A DNA stretch of 64,000 bases from Bacillus albus (GTDB lineage Bacteria > Bacillota > Bacilli > Bacillales > Bacillaceae_G), in contig NZ_MAOE01000102.1 of NCBI RefSeq assembly GCF_001884185.1, forward strand, positions 1 to 64,000. Direction: 5' to 3'. Position 1 is the stretch's first letter, and each line of letters starts with the position of its first letter. This document shows positions 1 through 15,200 of the stretch, piece after piece. The notes under the pieces were generated by a model. That model saw only the letters and a list, made by a program, of their open reading frames with translations. It did no database searches and was not told where the DNA came from. The translations under genes and the position numbers were made by a program.

Positions 1-244
1 AGCTTCCTACTTTAGCTTGGTTTTCGCAACTTTAGCAAACGTGGGGCGAAAGAATGTTGAAGATTTTACGGTTGCAACGTTTTTCTGCAACCAACCTCAT
101 ATCTTCAGTTTTCAAAGAGCAATCTGTACAAGTATATGGTAGCAAACATGTTGGCTTATGCTAACCGACATTCATCTCCCACCTAAAATTGGTGTTTTAC
201 ACCTTCACATTTTTGAGGAAGGTGTCTTCTGTGGACAACGATAA
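1..244 (-). repeat. Partial IS200/IS605-like mini-element (copy A), cut by window start
   Basis: Positions 2-237 match 53752-53987 with about 11 mismatches (roughly 95% identity by eye). In the second copy this block continues into a right end typical of IS200/IS605 TnpB elements, so copy A is read as the same element with its right end outside the window. It holds several short hairpins, for example GTTGGC/GCTAAC near 160 and GGTTGC/GCAACC near 80-105. No transposase is encoded. Similarity stops near 244, about 50 bp before the NRPS start. Orientation is inferred from copy B. That it is an IS605-type derivative is inference; the repeat itself is seen directly. Confidence 0.55.
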
Positions 245-296
245 AATAATAAATAATTTTGGTAATGGATAATTATTAAAAAAGGGGAAATCCAAT

Positions 297-3200
297 ATGT
301 TTATTAAGAATTCTGGTGAAATAAACAAGGACGGTATAAGAACTTACGATGAGATTACAGCAGCAGAGCAAGATATGATATTAAATAAATTCAATTCCAC
401 AAAAACCGAATATCCAAGAAATAAGACCATAAATCAGCTATTTGAAGAACAAGTGGAGAGAACACCTGAAAATATTGCAGTTGTGTTTAAAGATAAACAA
501 CTCACATACAGGGAACTTGACGAGAAATCCAATCAATTAGCAAGGATGTTAAGGAATAAGGGCGTTAATACAGATGCTATTATAGGATTAATGGTTGATA
601 GATCACTTGAAATGATAATTGGAATAATGGGTATTTTAAAATCTGGAGCAGCTTACCTCCCAATTGATCCTGATACTCCAAAAGCAAGAATTGATTATAT
701 GTTACGGGATAGTCATACCATGATTTTATTGACTCAAGAGAAATTCATTAAGAAAATTGAATATGATTTAGAAATAATCAATTTGGACGAGCTAGATTCA
801 AGTGACTTAAGTACAGGTAATCTGAAACATATAAATCGTTCTGATGATACAGCTTATATAATTTATACATCGGGTTCTACGGGAATACCAAAGGGAGTTA
901 TCATTTCGCATTATAGTGCTATCAGAGTCGTTCGAAATACAAATTACATAGAAATAAAAAATAATGATACCATTCTGCAGCTTTCGAATTATTCTTTTGA
1001 TGGATCAATTTTTGATATATATGGTGCTCTGTTAAATGGGGCGAAATTAGTAGCGATAGAAAAAGATACAGTCACGGATATAAATAAGCTTGGAAATATA
1101 ATTAAGCAAGAAAACATAAACGTGATGTTTATTACAACTGCTTTATTTAATGCGCTTGTAGATATGAAAATAGATTGTCTAATCAATATAAGAAAAATAT
1201 TATTTGGTGGAGAAAGAATTTCAGTCTCCCATGCAAGAAAAGCATTAGAAATTCTGGGGAAAGATAAACTCATTCATGTATACGGACCAACGGAAAGTAC
1301 TGTTTTTGCCACATATTACTTTATAAATGAAATAGATGAGGATGTTGACACTCTACCTATAGGTAAACCGTTAGCAAATACTTCAGTTTACATAGTAGAT
1401 GAAAAGAAAAATTTACTTCCTATTGGTAAACCTGGAGAACTTTGTATTTCTGGTGATGGATTAACTAAAGGGTACTTAAATAATGAGCAGTTAACATTAG
1501 AGAAATTCGTTAAAAATCCATTTGCAGAAGGAGAGCGTTTATACCACACAGGAGATTTGGCTAGGTGGTTACCTGATGGGAATATTGAATTTATAGGAAG
1601 AATTGACCATCAAGTAAAGGTTCGGGGATTTAGGATTGAACTTGGAGAGATAGAGAGTCAGTTATTAAAGCATCAAAATGTAAAAGAAACTGTAGTTGTA
1701 GCAAGAGAAGAAAAGGACAAGAGCAATTATATTTGTGCATATCTAACATTAGTAGGAGAAGTTACTGTTGAAGAATTAAGAAGATTTTTAGGTGAAAAGT
1801 TACCTGATTATATGATTCCTACTTATTTTCTTAAGTTAGATAAAATGCCGTTAACAGCAAATGGAAAAATAGATAAAAAGTCTTTACCTGAACCAGATCG
1901 AAGTTTTAATACCGAGGTTGAATATGAGGAACCAAGAAATGAGATTGAAAAACAGCTCGTTTTAATGTGGCAGGAAACTTTGAATATAAATAAAGTTGGT
2001 ATTAATGACAGTTTTGCAGCTCTTGGTGGGCATTCGATAAACGCAATGGAGCTTTTATCTAAAATGAATGATAGGTTAAGTGTTGATTTACCATTAAAGG
2101 AACTGTTTAGATTATCTACAATAAAGAAAATAAGTGCTTACATTGAAACAAACAAGGGAGAAATTATAGAGAACCGACAATTTACAAAAACTACAGATTT
2201 AAAGAATTTACATGAACCTTTCCCACTGACAGGTATACAATTAGCCTATTTAATAGGTAGAGATCCGGCTTTTGAAATTGGTGGGGCAGCTACAAATTTA
2301 ACGGTTGAATTTGAAATAGATATTAATATAGATAGGTTTAATAGTGCATTACAAAAATTAATTAATAGACATCCAATACTAAGAACAATAGTTTTTGAAA
2401 ATGGAACACAAAGAATCTTAGAAGGAGAACTTCTTTATTCTGTAGACACAGTAGATGTAAGGAATTTAAATCAAGAAGATATAATGATACGTATATTGGA
2501 ACAAAGGCAAAAAATGATAGCTAAAATCATAGATCCAAGTACTTGGCCATTATTTGAGATAAAAGCATTTATATTACCCAATAACCAGAAATATTTTTGT
2601 TTAAATATAGATCCGCTAATTTGTGACGATAGTAGCATGAAAATATTAATCAAGGAATTTAAAATGTTTTACAATCAGCCAAGTCTGCAGCTGCCTGAGC
2701 TGGAGTATAATTTTAGAGACTATGTTTTAGCAACCAATGAATTTAGGCAATCTAATCGATATAAAAAAGATGAGAAGTACTGGTTAAATAAATTGGATAA
2801 CTTCCCAAGTGCACCAGCATTGCCTTTAAAATGCAACCCATTAGAAATTGAGAAACCTACATTCAATAAATGTTCGGAATTTTTAAATCATGAAACATGG
2901 AATAAATTAAAACAAAAAGCAAGAGAAAAAAATCTTACCCCTACATCAGTTTTATGTGCTGCATATGCTTATGTCTTAGCATATTGGAGTAATCAGAGTC
3001 GATTTGCGGTAAATTTAACTGTTTTTAATCGGATACCGTTTCATCAAGACGTAAAAAAAATCATTGGAGATTTCACAACTCTAATGCTATTAGATATTAA
3101 TGCGAAAGATAGTATTGAGTCATTTTGGAAATTTGCTGCGAAGGTACAGGATACATTGTTAGAAGCCCTTGAACATAGACATTATGATGGTGTGGATTTT

Positions 3201-6200
3201 ATAAGAGCTATTGGGAAAAAACATAGAATGGTTAATCAAGCTATAATGCCTATTGTATTTACAAGTGTATTGAGTGAGGACTCAGATGATTCATTTAATC
3301 ATTTGATAGATTTTGAAAAAATTAAATTTTTTAGTACAAGAACATCCCAAGTTTATATAGATAACCAAGTTTATGAATTAAATGGAGGTTTATATATTAC
3401 ATGGGATTACGTTGAACAATTATTTGAGATCAATGTTATTAAATCAATGTTTGAACAATATATAAATGTATTAAATCAGATTATATTTAATGATCAAGTG
3501 CCAGGTATTAACCTTAGTGAGAATAGCATAAAAGTTATTGAAACCTATAATGATACAAACAAAAAGTTTGATAAGTGTACTTTACATGAAATGTTTGTGA
3601 ATCGAGCAAAACTAGTACCAGATAAGGTAGCTGTAATTCATCATGATGATTCGATAACTTATAAAGAACTAAATGAAAAATCGAATCAAATTGCAAGATA
3701 CTTAATGGATAAGGGAGTTAGAAAAGGTGATTACATTGGTGTGATAGGTAAGCGATGTATAGATACCATTATAAATTTGTTTGCTGTTTTAAAGGCTGGA
3801 GCAGCATATATACCGCTTGATCCTGATTATCCTGAGGAAAGAAAAGAATATATAAAAAAGAAAAGTAATTGTAAGTTCTTTATAACACCTTCTACCTATA
3901 AAGATGAAAATATTAGGGAATATTCTGGTGATGAAGTCAATATAAAAGTAGATGAAACAGATATGGCATATGTTATTTTTACTTCTGGTAGTACAGGAAA
4001 ACCTAAAGGAGTTCAAATAACTCATGGTGCAGCAACAAATACAATTATAGATATTAACGAAAAATTCTGTGTGACAGAAAATGATAAAATTATGGGGATT
4101 TCTTCACTGTGCTTTGATTTGTCAGTTTATGATGTTTTTGGTGCATTGAGCTGTGGAGCGGCCCTTGTAATTATAGATGATCAAAGGGATGTATATAACC
4201 TAAAAAAAGTTGTAAAGAAAGAAGGAATCACAATTTGGAACTCAGTTCCAGCAATTATGGAACTGACAGTGGACTTATATAATGATAGTGAACAGGATGA
4301 TAGTCTAAGGCTTGTATTGCTTAGTGGGGACTGGATACCACTGGAACTTCCTCAGAAGCTAAAGAAAACTTTCAAAAATGCGGAAGTTATTAGCTTAGGT
4401 GGAGCAACTGAGGGCTCAATATGGTCCATATATTACCCTATTAAGGAAATCAAGAGTGATTGGAAAAGTATACCATACGGAATGCCGTTGGCTAACCAGA
4501 AAATTTATGTATTAAATCAAAACAAGCAATTGTGTCCCGTAGATGTAGAGGGAGAATTGTACATTGGTGGAGTGGGAGTAGCAAGTGGGTATATAAATGA
4601 TATTGAAAAAACTGAGATGTCATTTATTTTGCATGAAGAATTAGGATATATTTATAAAACTGGTGATTATGGCGTGTTAAAAGAGGACGGATATGTCGAA
4701 TTTTTAGGAAGAAAAGACAGTCAAGTTAAGATAAGGGGATATAGGGTAGAATTAGGGGAAATTGAAAATTGTATAATCAAATATAAAGGTGTAAATAAAA
4801 CAGTAGTAATTGACTATACAAATGATAATAAAATGAAAAGCCTATATGCTTTTGTAGTTTCAGATGAAGACATAAACCCAAATGAACTAAAACAATATTT
4901 GCAAAATCAGCTCCCGAATTATATGATTCCATCAAGATTTTTCAAAATAGATGAAATACCATTGACTGTAAATGGGAAAGTAAATAAGAGTATTTTGGGG
5001 GAATTAATAAAAAATCATGAACTAGATGAAGTTGCAGCAACAAAATGTGAAGAAGCAGAAAATGAAACTCAAGCCCAAATATTAGATATATGGAAAGATG
5101 TATTCGGAATAGAAAACATAGGAATAGATACTAATTACTATGAAATAGGCGGGGATTCATTAAAAGCGATATCGATTGTTACTGAAATTAAAAAGAGAAT
5201 GAATATAGAGGTGCCGATAGGAGAAATATTTAAAAATGACACTATAAAGGTATTAGATCAATATTTGAAAAATAGCCAAGACAATCATAGGGGAAATATG
5301 ATTGAAAGGGTATCGAAAAAGGATTATTATGCCACATCGCCTTCTCAAAAACGAATGTACATGCTTTCTATGATGGAAAATAATAGAGGAGCATATCATA
5401 TTCCTATGGCGTTACTTGTCGAAGGTGAAATCGAATGTAATAGACTTGAAAATGCATTTAGAAAATTTATAGATAGACATGAAATCCTGAGAACAGGATT
5501 TGAAGTATTAGATAATGAATTAGTTCAAAGGGTTTATGATAAAGTTGATTTTGATTTGGAATACCAATGTTTAGATATAGTCGTAACAGATGATGTAGGT
5601 TTAAGAGATTTAACTAGCAAAATGTGTAAGGAATCAACAAAGCCTTTTGATTTAAGTAAACCATCATTAATGAGAGCTAAACTAATTAAAATCGGAGTAG
5701 AGAAGCATATATTGGTTGTTAACTTCCATCACATAATAGCAGATGGGGTATCACAAGGAATATTTATGAATGAAATACTCGATTTATATAACAATCTTGA
5801 TTTACCTAAGATAAATATACAATACAAGGATTATGTAGAATGGAATAATACGTATAATCAATCTAATGCTATAAAAAAACAAGAGCAATATTGGCTGAAT
5901 TTATACAGTCATTTGCCATCTAAATTAGAATTACCTTATGATTATAGAAAAGAAAATGTTGATACCTTTGCAGGAGAAAATGCATACTTTCATATAGGAA
6001 AAGAGTTATCTGAACAGATAAGACGGGTAGCTAAGGATACAGGATCGACTTTATATATGCTTATGCTTAGCGCTTATCATATATTACTTCACAAATATAC
6101 TGGAAAAACTGATATTGTTGTCGGAACAGCAGCATCAGGTAGGTTACATCAAGATTTACAAAATATTTTTGGTGTGTTCGTCAACACTATTGCTTTAAGA

Positions 6201-9200
6201 AACAATATAGATGCTACAAAAAGTTTTAAAGAAATTTTGGAACAGGTAAAAGAAAATACAATTACAGCATTTGAAAACTCAGAGTATCAGTTTGACGAAT
6301 TAATTCGCAGTATAGACTATGAAAGAGAATCTAGTAGAAACCCTTTATTTGATACTATGTTTGTATTGGAAGACGCTAAATTATTTACTAAGAAGCAAGG
6401 TGACTTAAATCTTAGTCCAATAATATTTGAATTAGATAATGCAAAATTCGATATCACCTTTAGTATTTTAGATTATGATGATGAGATTGTGCTAAATGTC
6501 GAATATAGTACAGGACTATTCAAAAGAGACACAATATTAAGAATGACAGAAAATTATATCAATATTCTGAGGGAAATATCAAGGAATCTTTCGGTAAGTG
6601 TAAATAAAATAGATATGATTCCACAAGAAGAAAAGTGCTTTTTACTATATGAACATAACAATACAAATGTAGATTTCTCTAAAAACCAGTTAATACACAA
6701 ATTATTTGAAGAACAAGTAGAACGGACGCCGGATGGCATTGCAGTTGTTTTTGAAGATAAGAAATTGACATATAGGGAGTTAAATGAAAAATCTAATCAA
6801 CTGGCAAGAGCGTTAAGAGAAAATGGTGTTGGTTCTGATAAAATAGTAGGAATATTATTAGAACGTTCAGTTGATGTGATTGTTGGAATTATGGGGATTT
6901 TAAAAGCTGGAGGAGCTTATTTACCAATTGATCCTTCATATCCTATAGATAGAATTAAATATATACTTCAAGATAGTCAAACTGAAATATTATTAACCCA
7001 GGATAAATTAATTAATTTAGTTGATTGTACAGAAGTTGATGATATTAGCATTATTAATATTCATAATGAGCATTTGTTTAAATACGGAACCGAGAACTTA
7101 TGTATTGATAGTAGCAGTAAAGATTTAGTCTATGTCATTTATACATCGGGTTCTACTGGAAAGCCAAAAGGAGTTATGGTGGAGCATCATTCATTGGTGA
7201 ACTTATGTAACTGGCATAATTCCTTTAATGAAATAAGTGAAACTGATAAAAGTGCCAGTTATGCAAGTATAAGTTTTGATGCATTTGCTTGGGAAGTATT
7301 TCCTTATATTATAGCGGGTTCAGAGATTCATATTATAAATGATGATTTAAAATTAAACCTTACAAAATTAAATAAATATTTTATTGAAAAAGAGATTTCA
7401 ATAAGCTTTTTACCTACACAGGTATGTGAACAATTTTTAATGCTTGAGAATACATCTTTAAGGAGATTATTAACAGGTGGAGATAAGTTAAATTATTTTG
7501 AAAATAAAAGTTACCAGATTGTTAATAACTATGGTCCTACAGAGAATTCAGTAGTAACAACAAGTTTTATTATAGAAAATTCTTATGACAATATACCGAT
7601 AGGAAAACCAATATGTAATACAAAAGTCTTTATTTTAAACGAATCTAATGGGCTTTGTCCATTGGGAGTGCCAGGCGAGCTTTGTATCAGTGGAGAAGGT
7701 TTGGCCCGTGGTTATTTAAATAGACCAGAGCTCACAGCGGAAAAATTCATTTCAAATCCGTTCATTCCAGGAGAGAGAATGTATCGAACGGGAGACCTTG
7801 TGAGAATGTTACCTGATGGAAATATTGAGTTTTTAGGACGAATTGACCATCAAGTGAAAATTCGTGGTTTCAGGATTGAATTGGGTGAGATAGAGAGTCA
7901 ACTTCTAAAACATAAGCAAGTAAAAGAAGCTGTTGTTATCGCGAGAGAAGATAATAATAATCATCAATATTTATGTGCGTACTTTACTTCTGAAACATCG
8001 AAGGACGAGACTAGAGTTCAAGAAATTCGAAAGTTTTTGGCAAAAGAGCTACCAGAGTATATGATTCCTGCTTTTCTTGTTCAGCTAGACAAGCTACCAC
8101 TTACTACAAATGGAAAAGTAGACCGAAAGGCTTTACCAAGTCCTGATGGAAGTTCAGTTGCAGGAGTAGTAGAGTATGAGGCGCCAAGAAATGCAGTCGA
8201 AGAAAAGCTCGTATCCATTTGGCAAGATATTTTAGATATAGAAAACATAGGAATTCATCATAATTTCTTTGAAATTGGAGGCCATTCACTGAAAGCGACT
8301 ACGATGGTTTCTAGAATCCATAAAGAACTTATGGTGGAGATATCTTTACGACAAATCTTCCAAACACCTACTATAAAAGGAATTGGAGAATTTATTGACT
8401 CTACAAAAGAAAGTGGGTATGCATCCATCAAAAAAGTAGAAGAACAAGATTATTATCCACTTTCATCTGCCCAAAGAAGACTCTACATTTTAAACAAAAT
8501 AGAGGGTAGCGGAGTATCTTATAATATGCCTTTCGCTATGAAAATAAAAGGTGATTTGGATGTTCATCAGCTTGAGAAGGCATTCCATAAATTAATCGAA
8601 AGACATGAAGCTTTAAGAACTTCTTTTGTAATGGTAGATGGTGAACCAGTCCAAAAGATTGAAAAAGAGATAGATTTCCAAGTGACGTATAGAGAAATGG
8701 GTGTCAATAAGCTAGATGATATGATTAATGGATTTGTTAAACCGTTTGATTTGGAGAAAGCTCCTCTTTTACGGGTTGAAATCATACATGTCACAGAAAA
8801 TGAGCACGTGATGGTTCTAGATATGCACCATATCATTTCAGATGGAGTTTCAATGAATATTTTAAATAGAGAGCTCTGTAAACTGTATGAAGGGAAAGAG
8901 TTATCTCCATTGGACATACAGTATAAAGATTATTCAGTATGGCAAAAAAACTTGTTTACTCAAGAGGAAATGAAGAAGCAAGAAGAATATTGGATGAATG
9001 TTTTTAAAGAAGAAGTACCTATATTAAATATGCCAACAGATTATAAAAGACCACCGACACAAAGTGTTGAAGGGTCCCGAAAAAGTTTTGAAATAGATAG
9101 TGAGTTGACAAAGAAGCTTAATAGAATTGCAAAAGAAAATGGGGTTACCATGTATATGCTTCTGTTAGCTGGATATACAACTTTACTTTCAAGATATACG

Positions 9201-12200
9201 GGTCAAGATGATATTGTGGTAGGATCTCCAATTGCGGGAAGAAGCCATCATGATTTAAAAAATATTGTCGGAATGTTTGTGAATACCCTCGCGATGAGAA
9301 ATTATCCAAAAGAAGATAAAACATTTCGTAATTATTTAAGAGAAGTAAAAGAAAATGCATTAAAGGCTTATGAGAATCAGGATTATCCTTTGGATGAATT
9401 GGTTGAAAAACTGGACTTACAAAGAGATATGAGTAGAAGTGCATTATTTGATACGATGTTTGTGCTACAAAACTTAGATACTTCTGATGAAGAGATTAAA
9501 GGGTTAAATTTTGAAACATATGATAGTGAACTTAATATAGCAAATTTTGATTTGACATTATCAGCAGTAGAAACTAATAGCATCATAAAATTTGATTTAG
9601 AATATTGTACAAAATTGTTTAAGAGAGAGACAATAGCTAAAATATCAGAGCACTTTGTTAATATTTTAAGAGAAATTACTAATAATCAGGAAGCTTGTTT
9701 AGGTCAAATAGATATGCTTTCGGGAGAAGAAAAGCACATCCTCTTGAATGAATTTAATGAAACTGATATGGATTATCCAAAGAATAAAACCATTTATCAA
9801 TTATTTGAGGAACAGGTAGAGAGAACGCCAAACAAGATTGCTGTAGAATTTGAGGGGCAACAAGTTACTTATAAAGAGCTCAATGAAAAATCCAATCAAG
9901 TAGCAAGATTACTTCATGATAAAGGTGTTCATCCAGAAATGATTGTAGGAATTATGGTGGAACGTTCTTTAGATATGATTGTTGGTATCATGGGGATATT
10001 AAAATCAGGGGCAGCATATTTACCAATAGATCCTGAATATCCTGAAGAGCGAATTAAATATATGGTAGAAGATAGTAACACAAAGTTCCTATTAACACAG
10101 ACTCATTTATACGATAAACTTCATTTTACTAATAATGATTGTTTAACTAAAATCTCAATCAATGATGAAACAATAAAAAATCAAGAGCGAATTAATATGG
10201 AAAGGCGTAATAATAGAAATGATTTAGCTTATGTCATTTATACATCCGGTTCCACGGGATTACCAAAAGGAGTGTTAGTGGAACATCATTCTTTAGTCAA
10301 TTTATGTAACTGGTATGTAGATTTTCATAAGATAACAGAAAGAGATCGAATTACAAACTATTTGAAAGTCTCATTTGATGCATCTATTGGAGAAATTTTC
10401 CCTTGTTTAATCACTGGAGCTACTTTGCACGTTTTAGGCAAAGATATTAGGCTTGATCTAGATAAATTAAATGAATATATGAATAGTAAAGATATAACAG
10501 TTGCAACATTCCCATGTAAGGTAAGTGAACAATTTATATTACAAGATAATCATTCTTTAAGAATGTTAGTATCCGGTGGCGAAAAGTTAAATTTAAATAA
10601 GAATACCCATTATCAGCTTGTAAATGCCTATGGTCCAACCGAAAATACAGTAGTAACTACAAGTTTCTTACTGAATAAGAATGATGATAATATTCCAATT
10701 GGAAAACCGGTGTATAATACTAAAATTTATATAGTAAATAAATATAATCAGCTTTGTCCAATTGGAGTAATAGGAGAGTTATGTGTATCTGGGGATGGGT
10801 TGGCAAGAGGCTATTTAAATAATCCGGCCTTAACTGCCGAGAAATTTGTGGAAAATCCTTTCGTCAGTGGGCAAAAAATGTATCGTACAGGTGATCTTGT
10901 AAGGTGGATGCCTGATGGAAATGTTGAATTCATAGGAAGAATTGATCATCAAGTGAAAATACGTGGGTATAGAATAGAACTTGGTGAAATAGAGAGCCAG
11001 TTGTTAAAACATCAAGATATAAAAGAGGTCATAGTAGTAGCAAAAGAGGACAAGGAAAATCATACGTATTTAAGTGCATATATTGTGTCTGAAAAAGCAA
11101 TATCTTCGACACAGATGCGAGAATTTTTAGAAAAGGAACTTCCTGATTACATGATTCCATCTTATTTTGTTCAACTTGACCAGTTGCCACTTACATCAAA
11201 CGATAAAGTGGATCGAAAAGCACTTCCAGAACCAGATAGAAGTAGTCAATCAGGAGTAGAATATGAGGCACCAAGAAATGAAGTTGAAACACATCTTGTT
11301 GAGGCTTGGAGGGATATCCTAGGCATAGAGGATATAGGGATAAATCATCATTTCTTTGTATCAGGTGGAGATTCTATTAAGGCTCTTCAAATTGTGTCCA
11401 GGTTATCTAGAATAAATCTTAAGTTAGAAGTGAAAGATCTATTTGCAAATCCTAAAATTAAAGACCTTAGTAAGTATGTGAAAAAGCAAAATAACCGGTT
11501 AAAAAATTATGAAATAGTTACAGGAGAAGTAATATTATCTCCAATCCAAAAATGGTATTTTGAGAAAAATAAAGAAGAACTAGATCATTTTAATCAATCA
11601 TTTATGCTGTTTAGGGAAGGTGGATTCGATCAAAAGAGAATAGAGAGAGTCTTTAATAAGATATTAGAGCAGCATGATGCCCTTAGAATGATTTATAGAG
11701 AAAATAATGGAGAAATTATTCAATTTAATAGAAGCTATAAGGATAACCTCTTTGATTTATACGTTTATGATGTTGAGGGAGTAGAGAATAAGGAAGAGAA
11801 AATATATGAATTAGCAACAAATATCCAAAAGAAATCTTCCATCAAAAATGGTAAACTCGTTAATCTTTGTTTATTTAAAACGGATGAAGGTGATCATCTA
11901 CTTATTACTATTCATCATCTTGTAGTAGATGGAGTATCATGGAGAATAATATTAGAAGATTTTGAAACTCTATATTCTCAGGATTTAAAAGGTGAGAAGT
12001 TAGATGTTGGATTCAAAACTGAATCCTTTAAAGAATTCTCCTCTAAGTTGAGGGAGTATGCTAGTAGCAATAAATTATTAAAGGAAAGAGAGTATTGGAG
12101 AGATATAGCAAAAACTGAGATTGCATTTATACCTAGAAAAGAAGAGCTCAAAAGTGATACATTCGAAAATAGTAAAACAGTTAGTATTTCTTTAGATAAG

Positions 12201-15200
12201 GAAAAGACTATAAGTTTATTAAGAAAATCAAATAGAGCATACAATACAGAAATAAATGATATATTGTTAACTTCTTTATTATTAGGTACTAGAGCGATAA
12301 CAGGTGAAAATTGTATAAAAATAAATATGGAGGGACATGGAAGAGAAGATATCTTAGAAAATGTAGATATTAGTAGGACTGTAGGTTGGTTTACAACTAT
12401 GTATCCAGTACTTATAGATTTAGGAGATGAGACCGATCTTGCTACTAATATAAAAATGGTAAAAGAAATTTTAAGGAAAATTCCTAACAAAGGAATCGGA
12501 TTTGGTATACTAAAATATTTATCAAAAGAGAAGTATTTATTAAATGAACAAAAAGCACCAATTTCATTTAACTACTTAGGTGAAATGGATAATGATGTTA
12601 ACAGAAATGAATTTTCTGAATCAAGATTTTCTTATGGGGAAACAATTGGAGGAAAGATTTCACGAAATAATTCGATAGAAATAAATTCAATAATTATTAA
12701 TAATGAATTGGTTATAAATACTACCTTTAATGAGCTAGAGTATGATGAACTAACAATCAGGAAATTAAATGATAAGTTTAAAGAAAAGCTTGAAACTATA
12801 ATTGATCATTGTGTTAGTCAAATAGAGGTGGACAAAACGCCTTATGACTATGGGGATACTAAATTAACTCTAAGTGAACTTAAGGATATTAAAGAAAAGT
12901 ATAAAGATTTTGAAATTGAAAAGATTTACCCTTTAGCAAATATGCAAAAGGGAATGCTGTTCCATGCCTTGGAAAACAAAAATTCAAAAGCATATTTTGA
13001 ACAAACTGTTATGGATATAACCGGATACGTTGATGTAGAAACTTTAAAAACTAGTTTTAATAAAATTATGAAAAAATACGAAATACTAAGGGCCTCATTT
13101 GAGTATGAAATAGTTGAGGAACCTAGACAAATAATAATAAAGGATAGAGAAATAGGTTTTCAATATAGGGATATACGTGAAAGAGACGCTATAGAGAAAA
13201 AGTTATTTATAAACAAATATAGAGAAGAAGATACAGAAAAGAGATTTAACTTAAGTAAAGATACTTTAATCAGAGTATGTTTGATTAGAACAGATGAAAA
13301 CGAATATAAATTGGTTTGGAGTCATCATCATATTTTATTAGATGGTTGGTGTCTTGGAATCATATTAGGTGAGTTATTCACTGTATATGGAAAAATCATA
13401 AATGGTGAAGCATATGAGTTAGAAGAAACGAAACCTTATAGTGATTATATAAAATGGTTGGAAGAACAAGATAAAGAAGAAGGTAAGAGCTATTGGAAGC
13501 AATATTTAAATGGTTATGAAGAGAAAGTACAAATACCAAAATTAAACATTAATAAGAATAATGTTGAGTATTTAAGAAGAGAGAAAGTAATTGAGTTTTC
13601 AAGCGAACTGACAAATCAAATTACACAGCTTGCCAATAGGAATAGCGTAACCTTTAATACAGTTTTCCAGACTATTTGGGGTATTATTTTGGCGAAGTAT
13701 AACAATACAGACAAAGTAGTATTTGGAACAATTGTATCCGGAAGAGAAGCACCCGTAGATGGAATTGAAAATATGATAGGCTTATTTATTAATGCAATTC
13801 CAACTAGAATAAACCTTGAGAAGAATAAAAAGTTTAAAGAAGTTTTAGCAGTTGTACAGAGTGAAGCTATAGCCAGCAATAATTATAACTATATGAATTT
13901 AGCTGAAGTCCAAGCAATGAGTAAATTAAAGAATGATCTTATTGATCATATCATTGTGTTTGAGAACTATGCTATTGATAAACGTATTGCCAGAAATGAA
14001 AAGATGGGTATAGGTTTTGAGGTTGAAGATATACATGCAGAAGAACAGAGTAATTATAGTTTTAGTATTGCAGCAACTCCAGGTGAGAAGTTGAATTTAG
14101 TTTTAACTTATGATGGCAATGTTTATGATGATAAAATAATTGATAATATTGAAATGCACATTAAAACAGTAACTGAACAAGTGGTTGCAGATGAGAACAA
14201 AAAAATAAATGAAATAGACATAATTGCTGAGAAAGAAAGGTCAACTTTATTGTATGAATTTAATAATACAAAAGTAGAGTGTCTAAAAGAAAAGACAATA
14301 CATCAATTGTTCCAAGAACAGGTAGAAAGGACACCTGAAAATATTGCTGTTACGTATGAAGAGAAGAAAATTACCTACAGGGATCTTAATGAACGCGCGA
14401 ATCGATTAGCTCACAATCTAAAGAAAAAAGGAATAGGACCTGATTCGTTGGTTGGTCTATGTGTTGAACGTTCTCTTGAAATGATTGTAGGTATATTAGG
14501 GATTTTAAAAGCTGGTGGAGCTTATGTACCACTTGATCCAACATATCCAGAGCAACGACTTCAGTATATCTTAGAGGATGCTAATATTCAGTTAGTCGTA
14601 ACGCAAGAAAAGTTCAAAGAATCGAAATGGTTATCAGAGAATATTAAATCAATTTGCTTTGATCGAGATCAGGTTGAGATTGAGAATGAAAGTACGATAT
14701 TACCGAATTCTGATGTAAGCCCTCAACATCTCGCTTACGTAATTTATACTTCGGGATCGACAGGAAATCCGAAGGGGGTTATGGTGGAGCATCATAATGT
14801 AATTCGTTTATTTAAGTCAACGGACTGTTGGTATCAGTTTGATGAAAAAGATACTTGGACACTTTTCCACTCTTATGCATTTGATTTCTCGGTATGGGAG
14901 ATTTGGGGAGCATTGCTCTATGGTGGGAAATTAGTTGTTGTTCCTTATTGGATTAGTCGATCACCAAATGATTTTTATCAACTGTTAGTAAGGGAAAAGG
15001 TTACGATTCTTAATCAGACACCATCTGCATTTCGACAGTTGATACAGGTATGTAAACAAGAAGATGCGAATAAAAACTTGCATCTACGTTATGTCATATT
15101 TGGCGGGGAAGCACTTGATCCTACCAGCTTGCTACCATGGTTCCAAATTTATGGGGAGCAGAAGCCAAAGTTAATTAATATGTATGGGATTACAGAAACT

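Noticed and set aside
11978-12490. Long minus-strand open frame within the NRPS epimerase
   Set aside because: It is a shadow of the NRPS reading frame, with low-complexity Ser/Ile/Phe composition and no start signals.
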